Counted from the stretch's first letter, positions 29,585 to 39,731 are shown. The stretch is DNA of 64,000 nt from Azospirillum sp. TSO35-2 (GCF_003116095.1 NZ_LGRA01000021.1:1-64000); one strand, 5' to 3'. A program made the numbers and translations. The notes: generated by a model from the letters alone, not told the origin.

Positions 29585-31579
29585 GTGATCCCCGAACTCG
29601 GCCATTACGCGCTGGTGCTGGCGCTGTTCGTCGCGCTGGTGCAGACCGTGCCGCCACTGGTTGGCGCCGCCACCCGCAACGCCGCCTGGATGAACGTCGC
29701 GGTGCCCGCCGCCATCGCCCAGATGCTGCTGGTGCTGATCGCCTACGGCGCACTGACCTGGGCGCATGTGGTGTCCGATTTCAGCGTGCTGAACGTCGTG
29801 CAGAACAGCCACTCGCTGAAGCCGATGCTCTACAAGGTGTCGGGCGTCTGGGGCAATCACGAAGGCTCGATGATCCTGTGGATCGTCATGCTGACGGTGT
29901 TCGGCGCCGCGGTGGCGGTGTTCGGCCGCAACCTGCCGCCGACCTTGAAGGCGCGCGTGCTGGCGGTGCAGGGGCTGATCGGCATCGGCTTCCTGCTGTT
30001 CATCCTGATGACCTCCAACCCCTTCATCCGCGTCATCCCGGCGCCGCTGGACGGCAACGACCTGAACCCGCTGCTGCAGGATCCGGGGCTGGCCTTCCAC
30101 CCGCCCTTCCTCTACGCCGGCTATGTCGGCTTCTCGATGGCCTTCTCCTTCGCCGTCGCCGCCCTGATCGAGGGGCGGGTCGATCCGGCCTGGGCGCGCT
30201 GGGTGCGGCCCTGGACGCTGGCCGCCTGGTCGACGCTGACCATGGGCATCGCCATGGGCTCCTGGTGGGCCTATTACGAGCTGGGCTGGGGCGGCTGGTG
30301 GTACTGGGACCCGGTGGAGAACGCGTCCTTCATGCCCTGGCTGGCCGGCACCGCGCTGCTGCACTCCGCCATCGTGGTGGAGAAGCGCGACGCGCTGAAG
30401 AGCTGGACCATCCTGCTGTCGATCGTCACCTTCTCGCTGTCGCTGATGGGTACCTTCCTGGTGCGCTCCGGCATCCTGACCTCGGTGCACGCCTTCGCCG
30501 TCGATCCCAAGCGCGGCATCTTCATCCTGGTGCTGCTGGCGGTCGCCACCGGTGGGTCGCTGCTGCTCTACAGCCTGCGCGCGCCGGCGTTGAAGGCTGG
30601 CGGCCTGTTCGCACCGATCAGCCGCGAGGGCGCGCTGGTGCTGAACAACCTGCTGCTGTCGACGGCGACGGCGACGGTGTTCATCGGCACGCTCTACCCG
30701 CTGTTCCTCGACATCATGAAGCTGGGCAAGGTGTCGGTCGGCGCCCCCTTCTTCAACGCCACCTTCGTGCCGGTCGCCATCCCGGTGGTGATCGCCATGG
30801 TGGTCGGCCCGTTCCTATCGTGGAAGCGGGCGGATCTGGGGGCGGCCCTGACCCGGCTGTGGGTCGCCGGCGTCGCCGTGGTGGCGGCGGTCGCCGTCAC
30901 CGCCTATGTCCAGGCCGGCGGCGGTCCGCTGACGGCGCTGGTCGGCATGGCGCTTGCCGCCTGGGCCTTCGTCGGCTCGCTGGTCGAGTTCGCCGAGCGC
31001 ATCCGCCTGTTCCGCGTGCCGATGGCCGACAGCTGGAACCGCGCGGTGCATCTGCCGCGCAGCGCCTGGGGCATGACCATTGCCCACGCCAGCATCGGCC
31101 TGTCGATCCTGGGCATGACCGGCACCTCGGCGTGGCAGACCGAATCGATCACCGCGATGAAGCCGGGCGACCACACCGCGGTGGCCGGCTACGAGTTCCG
31201 CTTCGACAGCGTCGGCCTGGTCGACGGCCCGAACTTCAAGGCGGAGCGCGGCGTCTTCACCGTCACCCGCGACGGCAAGCCGGTCGCCACGCTGGAGCCG
31301 GAACGCCGCAGCTACAGCACCACCCGGATGACGACGACGGAATCGGCGATCCACACCACGGTCTTCTCCGACCTGTATGTGGCGCTGGGCGACCCGACGC
31401 AGAACGGCTCCGCCTGGATCGTCCGTATCTACCACCACCCGCTGGTGCCGTGGATCTGGATCGGCGGCGTCGGCATGATGCTGGGCGGGCTGGTCAGCCT
31501 GACCGACCGGCGCTTCCGCGTCGGCGCGCCGGAACGGCGCCGCCGGCAGGGCAAAGCGGCCCCGCTTCCCGCCGAATGA
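29585..31579 (+). CDS. ccmF: Heme lyase CcmF
   Basis: A 664-residue, multi-spanning inner-membrane protein forming the heme lyase with CcmH/CcmI. The WWD motif is WGGWWYWDPVENASFMPW (about residues 236-253), with surrounding conserved histidines such as the one in WGNHEGSMILW. The start is a GTG seven bases after ccmE. Confidence 0.97.
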   Translation: MIPELGHYALVLALFVALVQTVPPLVGAATRNAAWMNVAVPAAIAQMLLVLIAYGALTWAHVVSDFSVLNVVQNSHSLKPMLYKVSGVWGNHEGSMILWIVMLTVFGAAVAVFGRNLPPTLKARVLAVQGLIGIGFLLFILMTSNPFIRVIPAPLDGNDLNPLLQDPGLAFHPPFLYAGYVGFSMAFSFAVAALIEGRVDPAWARWVRPWTLAAWSTLTMGIAMGSWWAYYELGWGGWWYWDPVENASFMPWLAGTALLHSAIVVEKRDALKSWTILLSIVTFSLSLMGTFLVRSGILTSVHAFAVDPKRGIFILVLLAVATGGSLLLYSLRAPALKAGGLFAPISREGALVLNNLLLSTATATVFIGTLYPLFLDIMKLGKVSVGAPFFNATFVPVAIPVVIAMVVGPFLSWKRADLGAALTRLWVAGVAVVAAVAVTAYVQAGGGPLTALVGMALAAWAFVGSLVEFAERIRLFRVPMADSWNRAVHLPRSAWGMTIAHASIGLSILGMTGTSAWQTESITAMKPGDHTAVAGYEFRFDSVGLVDGPNFKAERGVFTVTRDGKPVATLEPERRSYSTTRMTTTESAIHTTVFSDLYVALGDPTQNGSAWIVRIYHHPLVPWIWIGGVGMMLGGLVSLTDRRFRVGAPERRRRQGKAAPLPAE

Positions 31580-31638
31580 GCGTGTCGGGTCGGCGTTTCG
31601 CCGGGCGAGTTGGCCGAGCTTGAGGATAACGAACGACG

Positions 31639-32178
31639 ATGCGCCGCCTGCTGTATCTGCTGCCCTTCCTGCTGTTCATCGGGGTGGGCGTCGCCTTTTA
31701 CCTGGGGTTCGAGCGTGACCCGCGCGACATCCCCTCCGCCCTGATCGACAAGCCGGCGCCGGTCTTCGACCTGCCGCCGGTGCCGGGCCAGCCGGCGACC
31801 GGCGGGCTGTCCTCCGCCAAGCTGGCGGGCGACGTCACGCTGGTGAACGTCTTCGCGTCCTGGTGCATCCCCTGCAAGGCGGAACACCCGGTCATCACCC
31901 GGCTGTCGCGCGAGCAGGGGGTGCCGGTCTACGGCATCAACTACAAGGACAAGCCGGAGGACGCGCTGACCTGGCTGTCGCGCAACGGCAACCCCTACGC
32001 CGCCATCGGCGCCGACCAGGATGGCCGGGTGTCGATCGACTGGGGCGTCTACGGCGTGCCGGAAAGCTACCTGATCGACCGCCAGGGCCGGATCCGCTTC
32101 AAGCATGTCGGCCCGCTGACCCCGCAGGTGGTGGAGGAACAGATCCTCCCGATGGTCAAGCATCTGAGGCAGGGCTGA
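31639..32178 (+). CDS. ccmG: Thiol:disulfide interchange protein CcmG/DsbE
   Basis: A 179-residue membrane-anchored thioredoxin-fold protein. The active site is C76-I-P-C79 in [12 protein letters not shown], and the cis-proline region is [13 protein letters not shown]. Reduces apocytochrome or CcmH cysteines before heme attachment. An N-terminal signal anchor (about residues 5-22) is visible. Overlaps the ccmH start by one base. Confidence 0.96.
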   Translation: MRRLLYLLPFLLFIGVGVAFYLGFERDPRDIPSALIDKPAPVFDLPPVPGQPATGGLSSAKLAGDVTLVNVFASWCIPCKAEHPVITRLSREQGVPVYGINYKDKPEDALTWLSRNGNPYAAIGADQDGRVSIDWGVYGVPESYLIDRQGRIRFKHVGPLTPQVVEEQILPMVKHLRQG

Positions 32179-32648
32179 TGAAGCGCGTCCTTCTCGCCAC
32201 GCTGCTGGCGCTGTCCACCCTGTCGCCCGCCCTGGCGGTGCAGCCCGACGAGATGCTGCCCGATCCGGCGATGGAGGCGCGCGCCCGCGACATCAGCCAG
32301 GAGCTGCGCTGTCTGGTCTGCCAGAACCAGTCGATCGACGACAGCAACGCGCCGCTGGCCCGCGACCTGCGCCTGCTGGTGCGCGACCGGCTGAAGGCCG
32401 GCGATAGCGACGACAAGGTGCTGGCCTTCGTCACCGACCGTTACGGCGACTATGTGCTGCTGCGCCCGCCCTTCAAGGCGACGACGCTGGTGCTGTGGCT
32501 CGGCCCCTTCGCGATCCTGCTGCTGGGGGCCATCGGCACCTTCCTGTTCCTGCGCGGGCGGCGTGGCGTGGCCGCCGGCGCCGACACCGCTCCCCTGAGC
32601 GCGGATGAGCGGCGGCGGCTGGACGCCCTGCTGCGGAAAGACGAGTGA
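32178..32648 (+). CDS. ccmH: Cytochrome c maturation protein CcmH (CcmL-type)
   Basis: A 156-residue protein. A signal peptide ([18 protein letters not shown]) leads to a three-helix periplasmic domain with the redox motif [19 protein letters not shown], followed by a C-terminal membrane helix. The shorter, split form of CcmH, with the TPR part encoded separately by ccmI. Stop and start codons overlap on both sides. Confidence 0.96.
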   Translation: MKRVLLATLLALSTLSPALAVQPDEMLPDPAMEARARDISQELRCLVCQNQSIDDSNAPLARDLRLLVRDRLKAGDSDDKVLAFVTDRYGDYVLLRPPFKATTLVLWLGPFAILLLGAIGTFLFLRGRRGVAAGADTAPLSADERRRLDALLRKDE

Positions 32649-34066
32649 TGCTGTTCTGGATTCTCGCCGCCACGATGACCGCGGGCGTGCTGTTGCTGAT
32701 CGTGCCGCCGCTGCTGCGGTCGCCCGGATCCGGCTCCGACCGTCCGCTCGGCCGTGACGCCTTCGACCGTGAAGTCTACCGCGACCAGCTGGACGAGCTG
32801 GAGCGCGACCGCGCGCGCGGCCTGATCAACGACGCCCAGACCGAGGCCGCCAAGGCCGAGATCGCCCGCCGCATGCTGGCGACCACCGACACGGAGGGAG
32901 GCGCCGCCGGCGCCGCGCCGCGCGGTGGCCGGATCCTGGCCATCCTGCTGGCGCTGGTGGTGCCGGTCGGCGCGCTCGCCGTCTACAGCACGACCGGCCA
33001 TCCGGAGCTGCCGGCCCAGCCGCTTGCATCGCGCAACCTGGAACAGGAACGCGGCGGCCCGCCCAAGAGCGTGCTGGCGGCGATGGACAAGCTGAAGGCG
33101 CAGCTCGCCGAGAATCCAGCCGATCTCCAGGGCTGGATCATCCTGGGGCAGGCCTACGTCAAGATGGGCCGCAACACCGACGCCGCCGACGCCCTGCGCC
33201 ACGCCGTGGCGCTGAACAAGGACGATCCGGAGCTGCAGGGCCTGTTCGGCGAGACGCTGGTGTCGGCCAACGACGGCACCGTGCCGGAGGAGGCGGTCAT
33301 CGCCTTCGACGCCGTGCTGGCCAAGGAGCCCAAGGACGCGCGCGCCCGCTTCTTCGTCGCGCTCGGCCGCTACCAGGCCGGCGACCAGCGGGGGGCGCTC
33401 GACCGCTGGCGCGCGTTGATGGCGGATTCGCCGGCCAACGCGCCGTGGGTGCCGGTGCTGCGCGACCAGATCCGCGAGGCCGCGGTCGCCCTGAACCTCG
33501 ACCCGGCCAGCGTGACGCCGCAGCCGCTGCCGGCGCAGACCACGGCGGACAGCTCGGGCGCGGCGCAGCCGGCCGGGCAACCCGAGACCGCGCAGCCCGC
33601 CATGCCGGCGGAGCAGCAGGAGATGATCCGCGGCATGGTCGCCAACCTCGCCGCCCGGCTGGAGGCCGACCCGTCGGACATCGACGGCTGGCTGAAGCTG
33701 GTCCGCTCCTACGGCGTGCTGGGCGAGCCGGCCAAGGCGCTGGACGCCGCCCGCAAGGCGCGCGACCACGCGCCGGGCCGCGCCGACGTGCAGGTCGCCT
33801 ACGCCAACGCCGTGCTGCAGAACGAGCCGCGCAGCGAGACGCCGCGGGCGTTGCCGACCGAGGCGACCACCGCGCTGCGCGCCGCGCTGCAGGCCGATCC
33901 GGACAATCGCGACGCGCTGTGGCTGCTCGGCCTCGACGCGATGGCCGCCGGCCGCCGGGACGAGGCGGTGGCCCATTGGGGCAAGCTGATCGCCCAGTTC
34001 AAGCCGAGCGACCCGGAATACACCCTGTTGAAGGGGCGTTTGGACGCGTTGAAGGCCGGGGGCTGA
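32648..34066 (+). CDS. ccmI: Cytochrome c maturation protein CcmI (TPR apocytochrome chaperone)
   Basis: A 473-residue (counted from the GTG at 32645) or 472-residue protein. Two N-terminal membrane helices flank a segment with DREVYRDQLDELERDRARGL, typical of CcmI, and TPR repeats follow (LQGWIILGQAYVKMGRNTDAADAL and DGWLKLVRSYGVLGEPAKAL). A Gln/Pro/Ala-rich linker (about 295-330) separates two TPR groups. Binds apocytochrome c C-termini for the CcmFH lyase. Last gene of the operon. Confidence 0.93.
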   Translation: MLFWILAATMTAGVLLLIVPPLLRSPGSGSDRPLGRDAFDREVYRDQLDELERDRARGLINDAQTEAAKAEIARRMLATTDTEGGAAGAAPRGGRILAILLALVVPVGALAVYSTTGHPELPAQPLASRNLEQERGGPPKSVLAAMDKLKAQLAENPADLQGWIILGQAYVKMGRNTDAADALRHAVALNKDDPELQGLFGETLVSANDGTVPEEAVIAFDAVLAKEPKDARARFFVALGRYQAGDQRGALDRWRALMADSPANAPWVPVLRDQIREAAVALNLDPASVTPQPLPAQTTADSSGAAQPAGQPETAQPAMPAEQQEMIRGMVANLAARLEADPSDIDGWLKLVRSYGVLGEPAKALDAARKARDHAPGRADVQVAYANAVLQNEPRSETPRALPTEATTALRAALQADPDNRDALWLLGLDAMAAGRRDEAVAHWGKLIAQFKPSDPEYTLLKGRLDALKAGG

Positions 34067-34197
34067 GCGCTCTCCCGCTGTTTGGCCGATCGCACCTTTT
34101 CGTTTGCGTTGCGGCAACACACATTGACAGGGGCGCGCCGACGGGCTTTATCCGGCGGCGTCGCCCCTTTTCCCTGTCCGCAGAAGGTTCCGCGCCG

Positions 34198-34773
34198 ATG
34201 ACCCGCAGACGACTGCCCACGCCCGACGAGCGGCGCCTGTGGCGGATCGCCATGCGCGACGCCGAGCCGCTGCCGGGCCGTCAGGCCGAGCTGGAACCGG
34301 AGCCGCAGCCGCTGATGACCGAGCTGATGGACGAACCGGTCGCCACCAGCCTCGTGCCACCGCCCAGCCCGCGCCGTTCCTCCTCCCCGGGCGGCGGCGG
34401 CCGGCCGCCGCTGCCGCCGCTGACCCCCGGCTCGACCGCCAACATCGACCGCCGCACCGGCGACCGCTTCCGCCGCGGCGAGCTGTCGATCGACGGCCGC
34501 ATCGACCTGCACGGCATGACCCAGGCCCAGGCGCACCACGCGCTCGCCGGTTTCGTCCATCGCGCCTGGAACGAGGGGCGGCGCTGCGTGCTGGTCATCA
34601 CCGGCAAGGGCAGCTTCGGCAGCCTGGGCATCCTGCGGCAGGCGACCCCCCGCTGGCTGGCGGATCCGGCGCTGCGGCCGATGGTGCTGGCGATCCAGCC
34701 GGCGCAACCCAAGGATGGCGGCGACGGCGCGCTGTATGTCTTGATCAAACGGCGCCGCGACCGTAAGGACTGA
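34198..34773 (+). CDS. smrA: Smr/MutS2-type domain protein
   Basis: A 191-residue protein. A proline-rich N-terminal half precedes an Smr domain (about residues 95-190) with the signature IDLHGMTQAQAHHAL and the GTGKG-like loop VITGKGSFG. Smr domains are nicking or ribonucleases, lately linked to ribosome rescue. The ATG at 34198 starts 131 bases after ccmI. The smrA symbol is a family label and the orthology is uncertain. Confidence 0.88.
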   Translation: MTRRRLPTPDERRLWRIAMRDAEPLPGRQAELEPEPQPLMTELMDEPVATSLVPPPSPRRSSSPGGGGRPPLPPLTPGSTANIDRRTGDRFRRGELSIDGRIDLHGMTQAQAHHALAGFVHRAWNEGRRCVLVITGKGSFGSLGILRQATPRWLADPALRPMVLAIQPAQPKDGGDGALYVLIKRRRDRKD

Positions 34774-34797
34774 GTCCCAACCCCTGAGGGACGTCTC

Positions 34798-35199
34798 ATG
34801 ACCCCGTTCGGCGAACGGGTCCGGTCGCTGCGCGACGCCAAGGGCGTGACGCTGAAGCAGATGGCGACCGACCTGTCCATCTCGTCCGCCTATCTGTCGG
34901 CGCTGGAGCATGGCAAGCGCGGCCAGCCCTCGCCGCAGCTGGTGCGGCAGATCTGCGCCTATTTCGGCATCATCTGGGACGAGGCGGAGGAGCTGGAGCG
35001 GCTGGCGGATCTGTCCCACCCGCGGGTGACGGTCGACACCGCCGGCCTGACCGCCAAGGCGACCGAACTGGCCAACCGCCTGTCGGAACGCATCGCCGAC
35101 CTGGACGAGGAGCGGATCGCGGCGCTGCTGGCGATTCTGGACGCCGCCCCGCCGCCGAAGCTGAACGGCCGGCGCCGGGTGGCGGCGCGGCGGCGGTAG
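34798..35199 (+). CDS. Helix-turn-helix domain-containing protein
   Basis: A 133-residue protein with an XRE-type HTH at about residues 5-62 (FGERVRSLRDAKGVTLKQMA, ISSAYLSALEHGKRGQPSP) and an acidic helical C-terminus (LANRLSERIADLDEERIAAL). Sits 24 bases after the Smr gene, in the same direction. The target is unknown. Confidence 0.85.
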   Translation: MTPFGERVRSLRDAKGVTLKQMATDLSISSAYLSALEHGKRGQPSPQLVRQICAYFGIIWDEAEELERLADLSHPRVTVDTAGLTAKATELANRLSERIADLDEERIAALLAILDAAPPPKLNGRRRVAARRR

Positions 35200-35228
35200 G
35201 GGCGATGGAGGAGTGTCGGCTGGCGATG

Positions 35229-35356
35229 CCCCCTCCCCGACCCTCCCCCGCTTGTCCGCGGGAGAGGGAGTAAGTTCCGAAGCGGCGGCAGTCCCCTCCA
35301 CCGCGATCGGACCGGCCTTCGGCCGGCCGAGGGCGGGGGAGGGTTAGGGAGGGGCA
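35229..35356. repeat. GC-rich palindromic intergenic repeat, copy 3 (composite)
   Basis: A 128-base inverted structure. The left arm is CCCCCTCCCCGACCCTCCCCC with GTCCGCGGGAGAGGGAG, and the right arm is GGGCGGGGGAGGGTTAGGG with AGGGGCAG. An internal palindrome GACCGGCCTTCGGCCGG lies between. It separates the HTH gene from the converging his operon and could act as a bidirectional terminator or barrier. Confidence 0.8.
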
Positions 35357-35371
35357 GAACGCCTGTCAGCC

Positions 35372-35740
35372 TCAACCTTTGCCGATCATCCGCCCGAGGT
35401 CGCGGCCGGCGAAGAGGTGGATGTGCAGGTGGGGCACTTCCTGGTGGGCCGCTTCGCCGCAGTTGGACAGGGTGCGATAGCCGGGGCCGTCGGCGCCGAG
35501 CATGCGGGCGACCTCGCCCACCGCGCGGAACAGGCCGGCGATCTCGGCGTCCGACCCCTTGGCGGTGAAATCGTCCATGTCGATGTAGGGCCCCTTGGGG
35601 ATCACCAGCACATGGACCGGCGCCTGCGGGTCGATGTCGTGGAAGGCGAGCGCGTGCTCGGTCTCGTGGACCTTCTTGCACGGGATTTCGCCGCGCAGGA
35701 TGCGGGCGAAGATGTTGTTGCTGTCGTAGCTCCTGGCCAT
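35372..35740 (-). CDS. HIT-family nucleotide-binding protein (ORF122 of the his cluster)
   Basis: A 122-residue histidine-triad protein (HINT type) with the triad HxHxH in VPHLHIHLF and the beginning IFARILRGEIPCKKVHE. Likely hydrolyses adenosine phosphoramidates. Length and position just after hisE match what I recall as ORF122 in the A. brasilense his cluster. The ATG at 35740 was selected; upstream codons overlap the hisE end out of frame. Confidence 0.93.
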   Translation of the reverse strand: MARSYDSNNIFARILRGEIPCKKVHETEHALAFHDIDPQAPVHVLVIPKGPYIDMDDFTAKGSDAEIAGLFRAVGEVARMLGADGPGYRTLSNCGEAAHQEVPHLHIHLFAGRDLGRMIGKG

Positions 35741-35787
35741 CGCTGTCCCTTTCCTGGTTCCGCCTCGGTCCTGATCAGGATGCCCTG

Positions 35788-36150
35788 TCAGGACTTGCGG
35801 GACTTCTTCTCGTCGATGCCGCTGGTGCCCTCGCGCTGGGCCAGCTTGCTCCAGACCTCGGCCGGCTCCAGCCCGCAATCGGCCCACAGCACCAGCAGGT
35901 GATAGAGCAGGTCGGCGGATTCGGCGGCCAGCGCCGCCTTGTCGCCGCGCACCGCCTCCAGGATCGCCTCCACCGCCTCCTCGCCGACCTTCTGGGCGAT
36001 CTTGGCGGTGCCGCGGCTGTAGAGCTTCGCGGTGTAGGAGCTTTCCGGATCGGCGCCCTTGCGCGACTGCACGGTGACGAACAGCCGGTCCAGCACCTCC
36101 GCCGACGGCATCGGCGGTGCCTTGTCGGCGCCCTTCTTTCCGTCAGCCAT
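35788..36150 (-). CDS. hisE: Phosphoribosyl-ATP pyrophosphatase HisE
   Basis: Second histidine-pathway step (PRATP to PRAMP). A 120-residue all-helical MazG-like protein with motifs [20 protein letters not shown] and [15 protein letters not shown] (metal-binding acidic residues) and [10 protein letters not shown]. It carries an extra Lys-rich N-terminus and ends KKSRKS. Overlaps hisF by eight bases. Confidence 0.96.
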   Translation of the reverse strand: MADGKKGADKAPPMPSAEVLDRLFVTVQSRKGADPESSYTAKLYSRGTAKIAQKVGEEAVEAILEAVRGDKAALAAESADLLYHLLVLWADCGLEPAEVWSKLAQREGTSGIDEKKSRKS

Positions 36151-36934
36151 GCGTGGCCTCCAGCGTGGCGGCGGCGGCCGGGCGCACCGGCACGCCGGCG
36201 GCGCTCAGCGCGACCTTCGCCTGACCGATGGTGTAGGTGCCGAAATGGAAGATCGAGGCGGCGAGCACCGCGGTGGCGTGCCCCTCGCGGATGCCCTCCA
36301 CCAGATGGTCGAGCGTGCCGACGCCGCCCGACGCGATCACCGGGATGCGGATCGAGTCCGCCACCGTGCGCGTCAGCTCCAGGTCGAAGCCGCTCTTGGT
36401 GCCGTCGCGGTCCATCGAGGTCAGCAGGATCTCGCCCGCCCCCAGCGATTCCATCCGCTTGGCCCACTCCACCGCGTCGATGCCGGTGGCGTTGCGGCCG
36501 CCGTGGGTGAAGACCTCCCACTTGCCGGGCGCCGTCTTCTTGGCGTCGATGGCGACGACGATGCACTGGGCGCCGAACTTCTCCGCGCCCTCGCGCACGA
36601 AGTCGGGGCGGTGGATCGCCGCGGTGTTGATCGACACCTTGTCGGCGCCGGCCAGCAGCAGCTTGCGGATGTCGTCGACCGTGCGGACGCCGCCGCCGAC
36701 GGTCAGCGGCATGAACACCTGCTCGGCGGTGCGGCGCACCACGTCGAAGATGGTGTCGCGGTTTTCATGGCTGGCGGTGATGTCGAGGAAGGTCAGCTCG
36801 TCCGCGCCCTCGCGGTCGTAGACGCGGGCCTGCTCCACCGGATCGCCGGCGTCGACCAGATCGACGAAGTTGACCCCCTTGACGACCCGGCCGTCCTTGA
36901 CGTCCAGGCAGGGGATGACGCGCATCTTCAGCAT
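36143..36934 (-). CDS. hisF: Imidazole glycerol phosphate synthase subunit HisF
   Basis: A 263-residue (beta/alpha)8 barrel cyclase that works with HisH to make IGP and AICAR. Conserved features are [19 protein letters not shown] (catalytic aspartate), the central [19 protein letters not shown] and [18 protein letters not shown]. The start overlaps the hisA stop by ATGA-type coupling. Confidence 0.97.
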   Translation of the reverse strand: MLKMRVIPCLDVKDGRVVKGVNFVDLVDAGDPVEQARVYDREGADELTFLDITASHENRDTIFDVVRRTAEQVFMPLTVGGGVRTVDDIRKLLLAGADKVSINTAAIHRPDFVREGAEKFGAQCIVVAIDAKKTAPGKWEVFTHGGRNATGIDAVEWAKRMESLGAGEILLTSMDRDGTKSGFDLELTRTVADSIRIPVIASGGVGTLDHLVEGIREGHATAVLAASIFHFGTYTIGQAKVALSAAGVPVRPAAAATLEATHG

Positions 36935-37680
36935 CAGTCGGCGTCCTCGATGGCGGGGGCGGACAGCAGCGCCAGCGCCTCCTTGGGGTCGATCCGCCCG
37001 TCATACAGCGCGCGGCCGCAGATGACGCCCTCGATCCCGGTGTCCTCCTCGACCTTCAGGGCCTTGAGGTCCTCGATCGACGACACGCCGCCCGACGCGA
37101 TCACCGGCGTGGTCAGGTGGAAGGCGAGGTCGGAGGTCGATTCCACGTTGACGCCGCCCATGGCGCCGTCGCGGTTGATGTCGGTGTAGATGATGGCGGC
37201 GACGCCGCAATCCTCGAACTTCAGCGCCAGATCCAGCGCCCTGATGTCGGAGGTCTCGGCCCAGCCGGCCACCGCGACGTAGCCTTCACGGGCGTCGATG
37301 CCCACCGCGATCTTGCCGGGGAATTCCCGGCAGGCGGCCTTGACCAGATCCGGGTCACGCAGCGCCACCGTGCCCAGGATGACGCGGCTGATGCCCTTTT
37401 CCAGCCACATGCCGATGGTGCTCAGGTCGCGGATGCCGCCGCCGAGCTGCACCGGGATGGTCACCGCCTTCAGGATGCTCTCCACGGCGGCGCCGTTGAC
37501 CGGCTTGCCTTCGAAGGCGCCGTTCAGGTCGACCAGATGCAGCCACTCGAAGCCCTGGCTCTGGAACAGCCGGGCTTGGTCGCCGGGGTCGTTGTTGAAG
37601 ACCGTGGCCTGGCTCATCTCGCCGCGCAGCAGGCGGACGCAGGCACCGTCCTTGAGGTCGATGGCGGGATAGATGATCAT
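36934..37680 (-). CDS. hisA: Phosphoribosylformimino-5-aminoimidazole carboxamide ribotide isomerase HisA
   Basis: A 248-residue barrel isomerase and paralogue of HisF. It begins [20 protein letters not shown] with the catalytic aspartate, followed by [20 protein letters not shown] and a C-terminal [17 protein letters not shown]. Lies in the his operon between the GNAT gene and hisF. Confidence 0.97.
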   Translation of the reverse strand: MIIYPAIDLKDGACVRLLRGEMSQATVFNNDPGDQARLFQSQGFEWLHLVDLNGAFEGKPVNGAAVESILKAVTIPVQLGGGIRDLSTIGMWLEKGISRVILGTVALRDPDLVKAACREFPGKIAVGIDAREGYVAVAGWAETSDIRALDLALKFEDCGVAAIIYTDINRDGAMGGVNVESTSDLAFHLTTPVIASGGVSSIEDLKALKVEEDTGIEGVICGRALYDGRIDPKEALALLSAPAIEDAD

Positions 37681-37695
37681 CGCGGGCGTCTCGTC

Positions 37696-38241
37696 CTATG
37701 GCGTGGCTGGCGAGGTGGAGTCGGGTTGCAGGTCTTTGCAGTAGAAATGTCCGGCCAGGGGCTTGCCCTGCACCAGCGCGTAGAAGGGGTGGGTGCCCCA
37801 TCGCTTGAAGCCGAGCGTCTCGTACAGCGCGATGGCGGCCTCCTGCGTCACGCGGACGTCGAGGTTCAGCACCTTGAATCCGGCGGCGCGCGCCTCCTCC
37901 ACCACGGCCAGCGTCAGCCGGCGGGCGAGCCCGTGGCCGCGCGCCCAGGGGGCGACGAAGCTGGTGGTGAGCTGGGCGGAGTGGGCCTGCGCCTCGTTGT
38001 TGCGCGGCGGCTTGACCAGCTGGGCGGATCCGGCGACGACGCCGTCCAGGCGGGCGACGAACAGGATGCGTTCCGGCACCACCAGCACGCCCTTCCAGAA
38101 ACGCTCCATCACGTCGCGCGGCGGCGGCTCGACCCAGCCGAAGCCGCCGCCGGCGCGGATGGCATCGTCGGCCGCGTCGCACAGGTCGTGGAGGTCGGCG
38201 GTCTTGAGCGTCTCCACCCGGTCGACGGCGATCTCCGCCAT
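37696..38241 (-). CDS. GNAT family N-acetyltransferase inside the his operon
   Basis: A 181-residue GNAT protein. The acetyl-CoA region is SFVAPWARGHGLARRLTLAV (about residues 92-111), followed by AGFKVLNLDVRVTQEAAIAL and YETLGFKRWGTHPF. It occupies the position of the unassigned ORF between hisH and hisA in the Azospirillum cluster and is tightly spaced with both neighbours (15 bases to hisA, 2 to hisH), so it is almost certainly cotranscribed. The substrate is unknown; no histidine-pathway step is missing an acetylation. Confidence 0.88.
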   Translation of the reverse strand: MAEIAVDRVETLKTADLHDLCDAADDAIRAGGGFGWVEPPPRDVMERFWKGVLVVPERILFVARLDGVVAGSAQLVKPPRNNEAQAHSAQLTTSFVAPWARGHGLARRLTLAVVEEARAAGFKVLNLDVRVTQEAAIALYETLGFKRWGTHPFYALVQGKPLAGHFYCKDLQPDSTSPATP

Positions 38242-38243
38242 CG

Positions 38244-38888
38244 TCAGACCTTCCAGCGCAGGAAGTTGGCGATCAGCGCCAGACCGGTCGCCTGGCTCTT
38301 TTCCGGGTGGAACTGGGTGCCGACCAGATTGTCGCGCCCGACCACCGCGGCGAACGGCCCGCCGTAATCGGCCGAGGCGATCAGCGTGTCCGGGTCGTCC
38401 AGCTTGAACTGGTAGGAATGGACGAAATAGGCGTGCGCCCCCTCCGGCAGCCCGGCCAGCACCGGGTGGGGATGGCGGATGTTCAGCTCGTTCCAGCCCA
38501 TGTGCGGGATCTTCAGGGCCGGATCCGCCGGCTCCAGCTTCACCACCTCGCCCCTGATCCAGCCGAGCCCCTCGGTCACGCCATACTCGCGCCCGCGCTC
38601 CGCCATCAACTGCATGCCGACGCAGATGCCGAGGAACGGCCGACCGCGGCGGTGCACCACCTCCTCCAGCGCCTCCAGCATACCGGGAACCTCCGACAGG
38701 CCGCGCTTGCAGTCGGCGAAGGCGCCGACGCCGGGCAGCACGACGCGGTCGGCGTTGCGCACCGCGTCGGCGTCCGAGGTGACGAGGACGGAGTAGGAGG
38801 CTTCGGCCTCACCGGCGGCGCGCTCGATCGCCTTGGCGGCGGAGCGCAGGTTGCCGGAGCCGTAATCGATCAGCGCGACCGTTTCCAT
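38244..38888 (-). CDS. hisH: Imidazole glycerol phosphate synthase glutaminase subunit HisH
   Basis: A 214-residue class I glutamine amidotransferase supplying ammonia to HisF. The nucleophile cysteine is in [11 protein letters not shown], and the His/Glu pair in [10 protein letters not shown]. It begins [20 protein letters not shown], typical of the family. Confidence 0.97.
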   Translation of the reverse strand: METVALIDYGSGNLRSAAKAIERAAGEAEASYSVLVTSDADAVRNADRVVLPGVGAFADCKRGLSEVPGMLEALEEVVHRRGRPFLGICVGMQLMAERGREYGVTEGLGWIRGEVVKLEPADPALKIPHMGWNELNIRHPHPVLAGLPEGAHAYFVHSYQFKLDDPDTLIASADYGGPFAAVVGRDNLVGTQFHPEKSQATGLALIANFLRWKV

Positions 38889-38961
38889 GGACGTGACATA
38901 CCTTCACATGGGCCGACAGAACGGCCTTCAAATGGGACGGCGGAAAACCCGGATCCGGCCG

Positions 38962-39585
38962 TCAGAGCGAGCCGCCCAGCGTGCCCTTGGTGGACGGCAC
39001 CGCGTCGCGTTTGCGCGGGTCGATCTCCACCCCGGCGCGCAGCGCGCGGGCAAGCGCCTTGTAGCAGCTTTCCACGATGTGGTGATTGTTCTCGCCATAC
39101 AGGTTCTCGACGTGCAACGTCACGCCGGCCGCCATGGCAAAGGCCTGGAACCACTCCCGGAACAGCTCGGTGTCGAAGTCGCCGATCTTGTCGCGGGTGA
39201 AGTTCACCTTCCAGATCAGATAGGGCCGGTTGGAGAAGTCCAGCGCCACCCGCGTCAGCGTCTCGTCCATCGGGATGTAGGAATGGCCGTAGCGCTGGAT
39301 GCCCTTGCGGTCGCCCAGCGCCTTCGCCACCGCCATGCCGATGGCGATGCCGCTGTCCTCGGTCGTGTGGTGGTAATCGATGTGCAGGTCGCCGTCGGCC
39401 AGCACCGTCAGGTCCATCAGGCTGTGGCGCGACAGCTGCTCCAGCATGTGGTCGAGGAACCCGATGCCGGTCTTGACGTCGTAGACGCCGGTGCCGTCCA
39501 GGTTCACCGCGACCCGGATCCGGGTTTCGGTCGTGTTCCGCTCGATCGAGGCGCGGCGGCCGCCGTTGGTAGGGCTCTGGTCCAT
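38962..39585 (-). CDS. hisB: Imidazoleglycerol-phosphate dehydratase HisB
   Basis: A 207-residue monofunctional dehydratase (no phosphatase domain). Manganese-binding histidine clusters are seen in [48 protein letters not shown] and [20 protein letters not shown]. First gene of the minus-strand his operon; the remaining his genes are outside the window. Confidence 0.97.
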   Translation of the reverse strand: MDQSPTNGGRRASIERNTTETRIRVAVNLDGTGVYDVKTGIGFLDHMLEQLSRHSLMDLTVLADGDLHIDYHHTTEDSGIAIGMAVAKALGDRKGIQRYGHSYIPMDETLTRVALDFSNRPYLIWKVNFTRDKIGDFDTELFREWFQAFAMAAGVTLHVENLYGENNHHIVESCYKALARALRAGVEIDPRKRDAVPSTKGTLGGSL

Positions 39586-39731
39586 GGCGGTTTTGTAGCA
39601 GGAAGCTTACGCACGCGCCAGCGCGCGGCACGAATGCCCGACCCCTGTCCACTCCGCCATTGGTTCTAATGATTGTCGGGAAAAGGTGTGCGGGGTACAG
39701 TCCTTCACACTTCCTGCGTGCATAGTCCGAT

